Origin: Cereibacter_A sp052244495
GTDB lineage: Bacteria; Pseudomonadota; Alphaproteobacteria; Rhodobacterales; Rhodobacteraceae
DNA: 64,000 nt
Strand: one strand, 5' to 3'
Assembly: GCA_052244495.1 (NCBI GenBank)
Contig: JBQPXH010000009.1
Shown here piece by piece: positions 51,331 through 60,204 of the stretch (positions are counted from its first letter, which is position 1; each line of letters begins with the position of its first letter). The translations under genes were made by a program, and so were the position numbers. The notes below the pieces were generated by a model, which was not told where the DNA came from, did no database searches, and worked only from the letters and a program-made list of their open reading frames with translations.

Positions 51331-51899
51331 GTCGATTCTCCTCCATGGCTGCGCACGAGCGCCGCCTCGGTCTCCTCCACGTCCTCCTCGCCCGAAAGCC
51401 AGTAGCCGTCGCGCAGGCAGAGGATGCAGCGGCACACCTGCGCCAGTCCCTGAATGAAGAGGAGGATGCCGGCAGCCACCAGCACCGACTTGAACTGGTA
51501 GATCGGGATGCCGGCGGGGCTGTTCACGCTCACCTCGCCATAGCCCCAGGACCGGGCGGAGTATTTCCAGCCCGACAGGATCAGCGCGGTGATGCCCGGA
51601 AAGAAGAAGAGGATGTAGAGCACGAGATCCACCGTGGCCTGCGTCCGCGGGCGCCACATGCGGTAGAGAAAGTCGCCGCGCACATGTCCGTTGCGCGACA
51701 GCGTGTAGGCGCCGCCCATCATGAAGAGCGTGCCGTACATGATGAAGGAGACGTCGAGCGACCAGGGCGTCGGCGCGTTGAAGACGTAGCGCACGAGGAC
51801 CTCGTAGCTGACGCCCAGCGTCATGAGGAGCACGAGCCAGCCGAAGGCATGGCCGAAGGCCGCCGAGAGCCGGTCGGCGAAGCGGATGAAGGCGTGCAT
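51327..51899 (-). CDS. dctQ: TRAP transporter small permease DctQ
   Basis: A 190-residue membrane protein with four TM helices (GWLVLLMTLGVSYEVLVRYV, IMYGTLFMMGGAYTLSRNGH, DLVLYILFFFPGITALILSG, VLVAAGILLFIQGLAQV). It carries the family motif WSLDVSFIMYG and HVRGDFLYRMW. It pairs with DctM in the membrane. It starts at ATG 51899, 51 bp after the dctP stop. Confidence 0.93.
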   Translation of the reverse strand: MHAFIRFADRLSAAFGHAFGWLVLLMTLGVSYEVLVRYVFNAPTPWSLDVSFIMYGTLFMMGGAYTLSRNGHVRGDFLYRMWRPRTQATVDLVLYILFFFPGITALILSGWKYSARSWGYGEVSVNSPAGIPIYQFKSVLVAAGILLFIQGLAQVCRCILCLRDGYWLSGEEDVEETEAALVRSHGGEST

Positions 51900-51950
51900 G
51901 GGATCTCCCGCAGGAAGAGGCCCCGGAACGTCTCCCGGGGCCGGATCGCA

Positions 51951-53090
51951 TCAAAGCTGAAGCTTGCCGGGGAAATGGTGCTCGTAGGCAAGGCCGAGAT
52001 CGGCCGCGTTCATCAGCTCGTAGTAGCTCACCTGTTCCACCCAGGCGCGCTGGCTGTCGAGGACCTTCTTGAAGAACTCGTCGGTCTCGAGGTCGGTGAT
52101 CAGCTTGTCCCAGGCCTCGAGCTGGCCTGCGAGGATCTCCTTCGGGGTCCGGTGGACCGCCACCCCGTTCTCCGAGGCGAGCGTCGCGAGATCGGCCGAA
52201 TACTGGCGCAGCGCCAGCGCCGTGTTCGAGGTCGAGGCGGCCTCGACCGCATATTTCAGGATCGCCTGGAGATCCGGCTCCAGATCCTCGTAGAAGTCGC
52301 GGTTGAAGGTGTATTCGAAGCTCTCGGACGCCTGATGATAGGACGAGAGGTAGTAGTTCTTCGCCACGTCCTGCGCGCCGAAGCGCATGTCCGACGAGGG
52401 GTTGTTGAACTCGAAGGCGTCGATCACGCCGCGCTCCATCGCGGGCACGATCTCGCCCCCCGGAAGCTGCGCCACCGACATGCCCATCGCCTGCAGCAGG
52501 TCCGCGGCAAGGCCCACGGTCCGGTACTTGAAGCCCTGAATGTCGGCCACGCCGCCCACTTCGGTCTTGAACCAGCCGAAGGGCTGCGCGGGCATCGGGA
52601 AGCCGTAGAAGCCCACGATGTTCATGCCGAGGATGTCCTGGGTGAGCTCGCGGTAGAGGTCCTGCCCGCCGCCCTGGTAGAACCAGCTGAGCATCGTCGT
52701 GGCCGAGCCGCCGAAGACGGGCCCGGTGCCGAAGAACGAGGCCGCTTTCGACTTGCCGTACCAGTAGGCCGACACCGAATGCGAGGCGTCGATCACGCCG
52801 TCGTGCACCGCATCCATCACCTGGAAGGCGCCGACCACGGCCCCGGCCGGCAGCAGGTCCACCTTCAGCCTGCCCCCCGACATTTCCTCGACGCGGGTCA
52901 CGTATTCGCGGGCGAAATCCATCCAGATGTCCGAGGCCGGCCAGGATGTCTGCATCTTCATAACCAACGGGGCCTGAGCCAGAACGGCCGGAGCCGCCAG
53001 GACAGAACCCGCCGCCGCACCACCGGCCAAGGCACCGGTACGCAGGAACGAGCGACGCGAATACGCCGCCTTCTTCTCGAGAGCCGTCAT
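51951..53090 (-). CDS. dctP: TRAP transporter substrate-binding protein DctP (TakP-like)
   Basis: A 379-residue periplasmic binding protein. A twin-arginine signal (SRRSFLRTGALAGGAAAG, cleaved after VLAQA) marks Tat export. Mature landmarks are MQTSWPASDIWMDFAREYV, LPAGAVVGAFQVMDAVHDG, FKYRTVGLAADLLQAMGMSV and DAFEFNNPSSDM. Length and these phrases resemble the alpha-keto-acid binder TakP of Rhodobacter more than short C4-dicarboxylate DctP. The ligand stays open. The ATG at 53090 follows GGGAGGAAAGAC. It heads the operon dctP-dctQ-(42-aa ORF)-dctM-amidase-(51-aa protein). Confidence 0.9.
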   Translation of the reverse strand: MTALEKKAAYSRRSFLRTGALAGGAAAGSVLAAPAVLAQAPLVMKMQTSWPASDIWMDFAREYVTRVEEMSGGRLKVDLLPAGAVVGAFQVMDAVHDGVIDASHSVSAYWYGKSKAASFFGTGPVFGGSATTMLSWFYQGGGQDLYRELTQDILGMNIVGFYGFPMPAQPFGWFKTEVGGVADIQGFKYRTVGLAADLLQAMGMSVAQLPGGEIVPAMERGVIDAFEFNNPSSDMRFGAQDVAKNYYLSSYHQASESFEYTFNRDFYEDLEPDLQAILKYAVEAASTSNTALALRQYSADLATLASENGVAVHRTPKEILAGQLEAWDKLITDLETDEFFKKVLDSQRAWVEQVSYYELMNAADLGLAYEHHFPGKLQL

Positions 53091-53315
53091 GTCTTTCCTC
53101 CCAGTTGGCCGCGCCCTCCCAAGCGCAGCCCCCGAAGTGTTGCCCGCAAGGAGCGACATTTCAACAATTTCCGGCCGGCGTTGCCGATAGGGATGAGATG
53201 ACGCTACGGAAGGCCCCGCGTCGGCGCCGGCGAGCCGCGACGGCGGCGGACAGGACTCATCTTCTGGTTGCGGCGCGGGCAGGGTCCGCTTTCGGAGCAA
53301 GCTCGCCCCGGCGTT

Positions 53316-54521
53316 TTACTGATGGCGCAACGCCTCGATCGGATCAAGCCGCGCCGCCCGGCGGGCCGGAAAGAAGCCGAACAGGACCCCGACGAGGGCA
53401 GAGAAGCCGAAGGCCATCAGCACGACCAGCGGATCCGGCGTGAAGGGAATGAGCATGTAGCGCGAGGCCACGAGCGCCAGCCCCAGTCCCAGCGCAATCC
53501 CGATCATGCCGCCGAGCACGGACAGGACGACCGCCTCGACGAGGAACTGGGTCAGCACCTGCCCGGCGGTGGCCCCAACGGCAAGACGGATGCCGATCTC
53601 GCGCGTCCGCTCGGTGACCGAGACCAGCATGATGTTCATGATCCCGATGCCGCCGACGAGCAGGCTGACCGCCGCCACCGAAGACAGCAGCCCCGCCAGG
53701 ACCGTATTGATGGAGGTCAGCATCGAGGCGATCTCCTTCATGTCGGTGACCGAGAAATTCTCCTCGTCCCCCGGCCCGATGCGGCGCCGCTCTCGCATCA
53801 GCGCGCTGATCTCGCGGATGCCGCGCGTGGACGACACGCCCTCGTCAAGCGCGATGGACATGCCCGAGACATCCTGATCCCCCTCCAGCCGCCGCTGAAC
53901 GGTGCGGATCGGCATGAGGACCAGATCGTCCTGATCCTGCCCGAAGGACCCCGCGCCCTTTGCCTTCAGGACGCCCACCACCGTGCAGGAGATCGACTTG
54001 ATCCGCACCGTGCGGTCAAGCGGGTCGGCGGCCCCGAAGAGCTTCTGGCGCACCGTCTCGCCGAGGATGCAGGCGGCCGCCCCCTGCCGCTCTTCCGCGA
54101 GGGTGAAGGCCCGCCCGCGGGCGAGCACCCAGTTCGAGACGGTGAGATAGTCGCTCGTCGAGCCGGTGATCGAGGTAGTGGCGTTCGCATTGCCGTAGAC
54201 CACCGTCTGCGACGAAGAGGTGTTGGGTGCGACGGCACGGATCACCGGCAGCTCCTGCAAGGCCTCGACATCGCGCAGCGTGAAGGCGGGCGAGGTGTCG
54301 CGCACCCCCGGACCCATCATCCGCTTGCCGGGCCGCAGGATCAGCACATTGGTCCCGAGGCTCGCCACATTGGCCGAAACCTGCGCCGAAGAGCCCTGCC
54401 CCACCGTCACCATGGCGATGACGGCGGCCACCCCGATCACGACGCCGAGCACGGTCAGGAACGAGCGGAGCTTGTTCCTGACGATGGCGATGAAGGCGAG
54501 GCGGACCGTTTCCCAGAGCAT
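53316..54521 (-). CDS. MacB-type ABC transporter permease (FtsX domain)
   Basis: A 401-residue inner-membrane protein with four TM helices: one near 15-40 (LRSFLTVLGVVIGVAAVIAM) and three at the C-terminus (SSVAAVSLLVGGIGIMNIML, SVLGGMIGIALGLGLALVAS, VLMAFGFSALVGVLFGFFPA). The periplasmic MacB-type domain lies between (NVLILRPGKRMM). The tail PARRAARLDPIEALRHQ is typical. The ATPase is a separate upstream gene, so this is a split MacB. The ATG at 54521 is 1 bp past the ATPase stop. Confidence 0.92.
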   Translation of the reverse strand: MLWETVRLAFIAIVRNKLRSFLTVLGVVIGVAAVIAMVTVGQGSSAQVSANVASLGTNVLILRPGKRMMGPGVRDTSPAFTLRDVEALQELPVIRAVAPNTSSSQTVVYGNANATTSITGSTSDYLTVSNWVLARGRAFTLAEERQGAAACILGETVRQKLFGAADPLDRTVRIKSISCTVVGVLKAKGAGSFGQDQDDLVLMPIRTVQRRLEGDQDVSGMSIALDEGVSSTRGIREISALMRERRRIGPGDEENFSVTDMKEIASMLTSINTVLAGLLSSVAAVSLLVGGIGIMNIMLVSVTERTREIGIRLAVGATAGQVLTQFLVEAVVLSVLGGMIGIALGLGLALVASRYMLIPFTPDPLVVLMAFGFSALVGVLFGFFPARRAARLDPIEALRHQ

Positions 54522-54522
54522 C

Positions 54523-55224
54523 TCAGGCCCTCGCCCGCACGGGCTCGTCGCGCGCGACGCGGCCGTCGATGAAGACCACGAGCCGGCCTGCATAGGCCGC
54601 AATGTCCTCCTCGTGCGTGACCATCACGATGGTGATCCCTTCCCGGTTCAGCGCCTGCATCAGCTGCATGATCTCGTGCGACCTGTGGCTGTCGAGGTTG
54701 CCCGTGGGCTCGTCGGCGAGGATCACCATGGGTTCGCCCGCCAGCGCCCGCGCGATGGCGACCCGCTGCTGCTGGCCTCCCGAGAGTTGGGAGGGATCGT
54801 GATGCTCGCGTCCCGCCAGGCCCACGCGCGCGAGTGCGGCCCTCGCCTTCTCCACCCGCTCGGCGCGCGGCAACCCCTTGTAGATCAGCGGCAGCTCGAC
54901 ATTCTCGAGCGCCGTCGTGCGTGAAAGCAGATTGAAGCCCTGGAAGACGAAGCCCAGGAAATGCCGGCGCAGCAGCGCCCGCCCGTCGCGATCGAGGTCC
55001 GAGACATCCGTGCCCTCGAACAGGTAGCGGCCCGAACTGGGGCGGTCGAGGCAGCCGATGATGTTCATCGCCGTGGACTTGCCCGACCCCGAGGGCCCCA
55101 TGATGGCCACGAACTCGCCCCGCTCGATCCGCAGGTCGACGCCGTCGAGAGCGCGCACCTCGGCCTCTCCCTCGCCGTAGATGCGGCTGATGCGATCGAG
55201 TTCGATCAACGGCGTCCGGGTCAT
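54523..55224 (-). CDS. MacB/LolD-type ABC transporter ATPase
   Basis: A 233-residue nucleotide-binding subunit. Walker A GPSGSGKST lies at 43-51, the Q-loop in FVFQGFNLL, the signature LSGGQQQRVAIARAL, Walker B VILADEPTGNLDS and the switch His in MVTHEED. It powers the permease encoded directly downstream. Its ATG at 55224 overlaps the adaptor gene by 1 bp. Confidence 0.95.
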   Translation of the reverse strand: MTRTPLIELDRISRIYGEGEAEVRALDGVDLRIERGEFVAIMGPSGSGKSTAMNIIGCLDRPSSGRYLFEGTDVSDLDRDGRALLRRHFLGFVFQGFNLLSRTTALENVELPLIYKGLPRAERVEKARAALARVGLAGREHHDPSQLSGGQQQRVAIARALAGEPMVILADEPTGNLDSHRSHEIMQLMQALNREGITIVMVTHEEDIAAYAGRLVVFIDGRVARDEPVRARA

Positions 55225-56477
55225 CAGCCGGACTCGCGCTGGTCGGTGATGACGGCGTCTCCCTCGGCAAGATCGCCGCCGCGGATCTCGGTCCGCCGGC
55301 CGTCAGTCTCGCCGGTTTCGACGGGCACCGACACCGGCGCACCGCCGCGCAGCACCCAGAGGGTCGGCCCCTCCGGATCGGCCTGCTCTTCGGACCGCCC
55401 CGGTGGCCGCGGCATGATGAGGCCGAGAAGGCCTCCGCCGCGATTGCCGGTCGAGCCTCCGGTGGCGGTGGCGGCCGGCGGGGCGAAGCGCAGCGCCGCG
55501 TTCGGCACGAGAAGCGCATCCGACACGTCGGCCACGGTGATCGTCGCCGTGGCAGTCATGCCGGGGCGAAGCAGCCGGTCGGCGTTGTCCACCGACAGAA
55601 TGGCCTTGTACGTCACGACCCCGTCCGTCGTCTCGGGTGCGTAGCGCACCTGCACGATCTCGGCCTTGAAGCTCCGCGACGCATAGGCATCGACCTTGAA
55701 GGTCGCGCGGTTGCCGACGCGGACACGGCCGATATCGGCTTCGTCGATGTCGACGCGCAGCTCCATCCGGTCCAGATCCTCGGCCAGCGTGAAGAGGACC
55801 GGCGTGTTCAGCGACGAGGCCACGATCTGTCCGGTCTCTGCCGCACGGTCCAGCACGATCCCCTTGATCGGCGAGCGGATGACCGATTTCGCCAGATCCA
55901 CCCGTTGCACCTCGAGGTTGGCCTCGGCCAGCGTCAGGTCGGCGGCGGCGATCCTCACATCGGCCTCGGCACGCTGGTGGGCGGCCTCGGTGGCGACAAG
56001 GTCGAGATGCGAGCCGACGCCGCGCTTGTCGAGCGCCGCGCTCGAGGCATAGTTCTCGGCCGCCTCTCGGGCGGTGGCCTTCGCCTGTTCGAGCCGCCCT
56101 TCGGCCGCCGCGAGCGAGGCCTCGGCATTCGCGACCTGCGCCGAGAGTCGGGTGTCGTCGAGACGGGCGAGCGCCTGGCCGATCTCGACCTCGTCGTTGT
56201 AGTCCACCTCGACCGCGGCGATCGTGCCGGAGAGCTCCGACGAGACCTCGACCTGCGTCGTCGGCTGGACCGTGCCCGTGGCGGTGACCGTCACGATCAG
56301 CCCGCCACGGCCGACGGGCTCGGTCACATATGTCACCGCGGGCTCCCCCCCGCGCCGAGAGAGCCACACCGCACCGGCGGCGGCCAGCAGTGCCACGAGC
56401 AGCAGCGGCCAGAGCCACCGTCGCCGCCGGCTGCGCCGGTCGAGGATGCGGGCTATTTCGTCGCTTCGGTCAGTCAT
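55224..56477 (-). CDS. macA: MacA-type periplasmic adaptor of the ABC exporter
   Basis: A 417-residue membrane-fusion protein. An N-terminal TM anchor (RWLWPLLLVALLAAAGAVWL) is followed by lipoyl halves (TATGTVQPTTQVEVSSELSG, SVIRSPIKGIVLDRAAETGQ) around an alpha-helical hairpin at about 105-185, then beta-barrel and membrane-proximal domains (GMTATATITVADVSDALLVP). It joins the ABC pump to an outer-membrane TolC-type channel, which is not encoded here. A Gly-rich insert at about 340-360 is unusual. The exported substrate is unknown. Confidence 0.92.
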   Translation of the reverse strand: MTDRSDEIARILDRRSRRRRWLWPLLLVALLAAAGAVWLSRRGGEPAVTYVTEPVGRGGLIVTVTATGTVQPTTQVEVSSELSGTIAAVEVDYNDEVEIGQALARLDDTRLSAQVANAEASLAAAEGRLEQAKATAREAAENYASSAALDKRGVGSHLDLVATEAAHQRAEADVRIAAADLTLAEANLEVQRVDLAKSVIRSPIKGIVLDRAAETGQIVASSLNTPVLFTLAEDLDRMELRVDIDEADIGRVRVGNRATFKVDAYASRSFKAEIVQVRYAPETTDGVVTYKAILSVDNADRLLRPGMTATATITVADVSDALLVPNAALRFAPPAATATGGSTGNRGGGLLGLIMPRPPGRSEEQADPEGPTLWVLRGGAPVSVPVETGETDGRRTEIRGGDLAEGDAVITDQRESG

Positions 56478-56586
56478 CGTTCCTTCCCTAGCGGCACTCG
56501 CCGCCTACCGGCCCCATGCATAGGGCAGCCGGGTCTTGAACGGTTTGCGCCAGATCATCCGTCGGCCGGTCGCCCGATTGCCTGCC

Positions 56587-57024
56587 TCAGCCGCAGAGCG
56601 AGCAGATGCGCCGAACGGCAAGCTCGTAGCCCTCGACCCCGAAACCCGCGAGCACCCCGTCGGCGCGGAGGCTGACATAGGAGTGATGCCGGAAGCTCTC
56701 CCGCTTGTGCACGTTCGAGATGTGGCACTCGATCACCGGCCCGTCGAAGGCATGGAGCGCGTCGAGGATGGCGACGGAGGTGTGGGTATAGGCGCCGGGA
56801 TTGATGACGATGCCGCAGGCCGACTGCCGCGCCTCGTGGATCTGGTCGACGATGACGCCCTCGTGGTTCGACTGGAACAGGCGGACCGAGAAGCCCCGTT
56901 CGGCCGCAAGGGCCGTGCAGCGCCGCTCGACGTCGGCCAGCGTGTCGCTGCCGTAGATCTCGGGCTGGCGCTGGCCGAGCAGGTTCAGGTTGGGGCCGTT
57001 CAGGATGTAGATCGTCTTCGTCAT
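56587..57024 (-). CDS. aroQ: Type II 3-dehydroquinate dehydratase AroQ
   Basis: A 145-residue enzyme of the shikimate pathway that converts 3-dehydroquinate to 3-dehydroshikimate. All family motifs are present: ILNGPNLNLLGQRQPEIYG with the catalytic Tyr, FQSNHEGVIVDQIHEAR, INPGAYTHTSVAILDAL and IECHISNVHKRESFRHHSYV. The ATG at 57024 begins MTKTIYILNGPN. It stands alone, with a 224-bp divergent spacer to the GST gene. Confidence 0.97.
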   Translation of the reverse strand: MTKTIYILNGPNLNLLGQRQPEIYGSDTLADVERRCTALAAERGFSVRLFQSNHEGVIVDQIHEARQSACGIVINPGAYTHTSVAILDALHAFDGPVIECHISNVHKRESFRHHSYVSLRADGVLAGFGVEGYELAVRRICSLCG

Positions 57025-57248
57025 GCGTCCTCCGTCGGACCGGGCGCCTGGCCCGACCTGCCGGAGATATGCCCTTCCTCTGGTCGCCTTTCCAGTGCGT
57101 CGCACTGCCCGCACGGCCTTGGCAAAGGACGGCGGGCCTCCGGGCGCGTCGCGGGGCCGGCATCGCCATGCGTGATGGCGTGCTTCAGCAATAGGCATTT
57201 GGTGCCAGCAAGGTGCGGGTCTAGTCTCGGCGCGACAGGAGGTGCCCC

Positions 57249-58121
57249 GTGACATACGAGCTTGCCATCGGCGATCGTGCCTATTCCAGTTGGAGCCTGC
57301 GCGGCTGGCTTCTCTTCGATGCCTTCGGCATCCCCGTCCGCGTAAGTCGGGCGCGGCTCTACACCGACGAGCTTCCCGCGCTTCTCGCAAAGTTCCCGTC
57401 AGCCCGCACGGTGCCGGTGATGAGGACGCCTGCGGGCACGGTCGTGGCGGAAAGCCTTGCCATCGCCGAGGAACTCGCTTCTCGCCATCCCGACGCCGGC
57501 CTGTGGCCCGCCGATCCCGAGCACCGCGCGGTGGCGCGGACGCTGGCCGCGGAAATGCATGCAGGCTTTTCGGCGCTGCGCAGCCACTGCCCGATGAACC
57601 TTCGCATCAGTTATCACGACTGCGCCCCGCCTCCGGAGGTGGTGTCCGATCTCGACCGGCTCGAGACCGTCTGGGCAGACGCGCGCGCGCGCTGCGGCGG
57701 ATCCGGCCTCTGGCTCTGCGGCGACTACAGCGCGGCGGATGCCTTCTTCTCTCCCGTAGCCGCGCGGATCGCAGGATACGGGCTGAGCGTGGGGGCGGAG
57801 GCCGCGGCCTATGTCGCCGCTCACCTGGCCCATCCCTCCTTCCGCCGCTGGCGCGCGATGGGTCTCGTGGACGGCGCCGACCAGGACGTCTACCGGCGAT
57901 CCTGGCCGCAGCGGCCCTGGCCGGGCCCCGCCCCGCTCGCAGCCCGGCCTGTCGCCGAAGGTCAGGCAGAGAACGCCGCCTGCCCCTATTCCGGCAAGCC
58001 GGTAACGGACCTGATGGAGGTCGAGGGGCGGATCTTCGGCTTCTGCAACTCCTTCTGCCGCGACAAGACCGTTGCCGACCCGGAGGCGTGGCCGGCCTTC
58101 ATGGCGCTGCTCCGCACCTGA
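57249..58121 (+). CDS. Glutathione S-transferase with a C-terminal Cys-rich module
   Basis: A 290-residue protein. Residues 1-80 form the thioredoxin-like GST domain (GDRAYSSWSLRGWLLFDAFG, VPVMRTPAGTVVAESLAIAE). Residues 90-215 form the helical domain (GLWLCGDYSAADAFFSPVAA). A further segment at about 245-288, CPYSGKPVTDLMEVEGRIFG and FCNSFCRDKTV, has four Cys in a YHS/TRASH-like metal-binding arrangement, an uncommon fusion. It starts at GTG 57249 after AGGAGGTGCCCC. The substrate is unknown. Confidence 0.85.
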   Translation: MTYELAIGDRAYSSWSLRGWLLFDAFGIPVRVSRARLYTDELPALLAKFPSARTVPVMRTPAGTVVAESLAIAEELASRHPDAGLWPADPEHRAVARTLAAEMHAGFSALRSHCPMNLRISYHDCAPPPEVVSDLDRLETVWADARARCGGSGLWLCGDYSAADAFFSPVAARIAGYGLSVGAEAAAYVAAHLAHPSFRRWRAMGLVDGADQDVYRRSWPQRPWPGPAPLAARPVAEGQAENAACPYSGKPVTDLMEVEGRIFGFCNSFCRDKTVADPEAWPAFMALLRT

Positions 58122-58524
58122 CAGAAGAGGCAGGACCTCCGCGTGGCCGATCGTCTGCGGCCGGCTTCGTGCCGCCACTGATCGGGCCATGCGCCAAGTG
58201 GGAAGGACGGTGCGCCCGCAAGGGGCGGTGCCGCGAGGGGCCGAGCCTCCATTGTCCGCACACCGACCGCCCGCCCGGCATTCCGATCCTGCACGCTGCG
58301 GCGGCATCGCGTGATCCCGTCGCCCGAGTTCCGGTCAGTTCGACACATTTTCCGCTCCTCGTCCGAGCGGTTGCGCCGCATGGAACCACGATCCGGAAAG
58401 GAGCACGACTGCAGCATCGGAAATCCCGGTGCGTCCCGACCGCCCGGGCTGGCCTTGGGCACGGCACTTGCAGAACCGGTGGCGAAGGCAACTGACGGAC
58501 TCGACCGACCGGGAGTGTGATGAC
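58122..58524. other. Intergenic region of about 400 bp
   Basis: Open frames run through this stretch on both strands, but none has a ribosome site together with protein-like composition. I see no clear terminator for the GST gene and no convincing promoter for the small gene at 58525. Confidence 0.4.
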
Positions 58525-58755
58525 GTGAAGATGCTGGTCTATCCCGGGCAGATGGGTCCGGTGCCCGAAAACCGTCTCGAGTTCGTGCGGAAGATCCGCC
58601 ATGCACTCAGCCTGCGTGGCTGCGCCGTGGCGCTCGAGGATGCGCATGCGGCGTGGAGCGCCTATTCCGCTTCGGCCGGCTGGCCATGGGTCCGCGTGCC
58701 GGAAGACACCTATGAGGTCCTGTCGCGCATCCGCCCGCATCTGTCCCGGAGTTGA
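58525..58755 (+). CDS. Small hypothetical protein
   Basis: A 76-residue soluble protein of unknown function, with a basic helix RLEFVRKIRHALSLRGCAV and an aromatic segment AHAAWSAYSASAGWPWVRV. I take the GTG at 58525, nine bases after GGGAG. The ATG at 58531 would remove two residues. It is convergent with the quinone reductase gene, 28 bp away. The protein-like composition supports it, but no homology can be claimed. Confidence 0.5.
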   Translation: MKMLVYPGQMGPVPENRLEFVRKIRHALSLRGCAVALEDAHAAWSAYSASAGWPWVRVPEDTYEVLSRIRPHLSRS

Positions 58756-58783
58756 GAGGCGGCGTCCCCGCCGCCCCACCGCC

Positions 58784-59758
58784 TCAGGGGCGCAGGATCG
58801 TCGCCCCGGTCGTGCGGCGACCCTCCAGCGCACGATGGGCCTCGGCAGCATCCTTCAGGGCGAATGATTGGCCGATGTGCGGAACCAGCCGCCCCTCGGC
58901 GACCATGGCGAAAAGATCCGCCGCCCGCTCCTCGAGTTCCTGCCGCGTCGCGACGTAGTGGAAGAGCGATGGCCGGTTCGCCGTGAAGCTGCCCGACGCC
59001 AGGTCCGAGAAGCGGAACTCGTCCAGCGGCCCCGAGGACTGGCCGAAGCAGACGAAGCTGCCGCGGGGACGCAGGCTTTTCAGCGATCCGCACCAGGTGG
59101 TGCGGCCGACCGAGTCGTAGACCACGTCGCAGCCGCGCCCGCCGGTGATCTCGCGCACCGCCTCGGCAAAATCCGCGGCCGAATAGTCGATGACGTGCTC
59201 GTAGCCGTTCTGCTTCGCGAGCTCGGTCTTCTCGGGGCCTCCGGCCGTGCCGATGGTAACGGCTCCCTTCGCCTTAAGCCACTGGCCGAGAAGCTGGCCC
59301 ACACCACCCGCCGCGGCATGGACGAGGACGTGATGCCCCGCCTCGACCCGGAAGCTGGAGTGGATGAGGTAATGCGCGGTCAGGCCCTTCAGCATGATCG
59401 AGGCCGCGACCTCGTCGGACACGCCCTCGGGCAGCCTCACCACCCGGTCGGCGGGCAGGACGCGGGCCGTGCGGCAGGCCCCGTTGGGCGTTGTGTAGGC
59501 CACGCGGTCGCCTGGGGCAAAGCCGGTCACCCCCTCGCCCAGCTCCTCGATGACGCCCGCGGCCTCGCCGCCGGGGATGAGCTCTTCGCCCGGCCAGGGA
59601 TAGAGGCCCGAGCGGAAGTAGCAGTCGATGAAGTTGAGCCCAACGGCGGTCTGGCGCAGGCGCACCTCGCCGGGACCGGGACGGCCTGCCGGCCGCTCGG
59701 CCCATTCGAGCACCTCGGGTCCGCCCGGACGGGCGGCGATGATTGCGAAGTCGGTCAT
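58784..59758 (-). CDS. Zinc-free quinone oxidoreductase (QOR, MDR superfamily)
   Basis: A 324-residue NADPH-dependent quinone reductase. Hallmarks are the GroES-like N-terminus (VGLNFIDCYFRSGLYPWPGE, IPGGEAAGVIEELGEGV), the QOR phrase MLKGLTAHYLIHSSF, the Rossmann motif HAAAGGVGQLLGQWLKA and DVVYDSVGRTTW. No catalytic zinc ligands are seen. The ATG at 59758 overlaps the stop of the upstream AhpD-like gene by 4 bp. Confidence 0.93.
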   Translation of the reverse strand: MTDFAIIAARPGGPEVLEWAERPAGRPGPGEVRLRQTAVGLNFIDCYFRSGLYPWPGEELIPGGEAAGVIEELGEGVTGFAPGDRVAYTTPNGACRTARVLPADRVVRLPEGVSDEVAASIMLKGLTAHYLIHSSFRVEAGHHVLVHAAAGGVGQLLGQWLKAKGAVTIGTAGGPEKTELAKQNGYEHVIDYSAADFAEAVREITGGRGCDVVYDSVGRTTWCGSLKSLRPRGSFVCFGQSSGPLDEFRFSDLASGSFTANRPSLFHYVATRQELEERAADLFAMVAEGRLVPHIGQSFALKDAAEAHRALEGRRTTGATILRP

Positions 59759-60162
59759 GGTTCCACCTGGAAGGCTGCATCGACGGGCACCTGAAGGGCC
59801 GTCACGAGCTGGTTGGTCTGGGCCGCCATGCCGAGCACGGCGAGGAACTCGGCCTCCTGCGCCTCGGTCAGGCCCCTGGCGCGGGCGGCGGCGGTGTGGG
59901 AATGGACGCAGTAGGAGCAGCCGTTCGTCGCCGAGACGGCGATGTAGAGCAGCTCCTTCGTCAGCGGATCGAGCGCACCCGGCGCCATCACCTGCTTCAG
60001 CCGGTTCCAGGTGCTTTCCAGAAGCTCGGGCTGGCTGGCCAGCGCACGCCAGAAGTTGTTGATGAAATCGGTCTTCCGCGTCGCGCGGATGTCGGCGAAG
60101 ACGGCTGCGACACGCGGATCGCGGTCGGCCTCCTCGTCGGTCAGCAGCCGGACTGTGGCCAT
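59755..60162 (-). CDS. Carboxymuconolactone decarboxylase/AhpD-like protein
   Basis: A 135-residue all-helical protein with the AhpD motif KELLYIAVSATNGCSYCVHS, i.e. E, CxxC and His in the usual order, which forms a redox-active disulfide. It could act as a peroxidase or alkylhydroperoxide reductase partner. It is translationally coupled to the quinone reductase and lies 42 bp after the cyclase gene, so the three genes may form a redox or detoxification operon. Confidence 0.88.
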   Translation of the reverse strand: MATVRLLTDEEADRDPRVAAVFADIRATRKTDFINNFWRALASQPELLESTWNRLKQVMAPGALDPLTKELLYIAVSATNGCSYCVHSHTAAARARGLTEAQEAEFLAVLGMAAQTNQLVTALQVPVDAAFQVEP

Positions 60163-60204
60163 GGGGTCCTCGGGTTGGGCCGGCCCCGAAGGGCCGGGGT
60201 CTCG

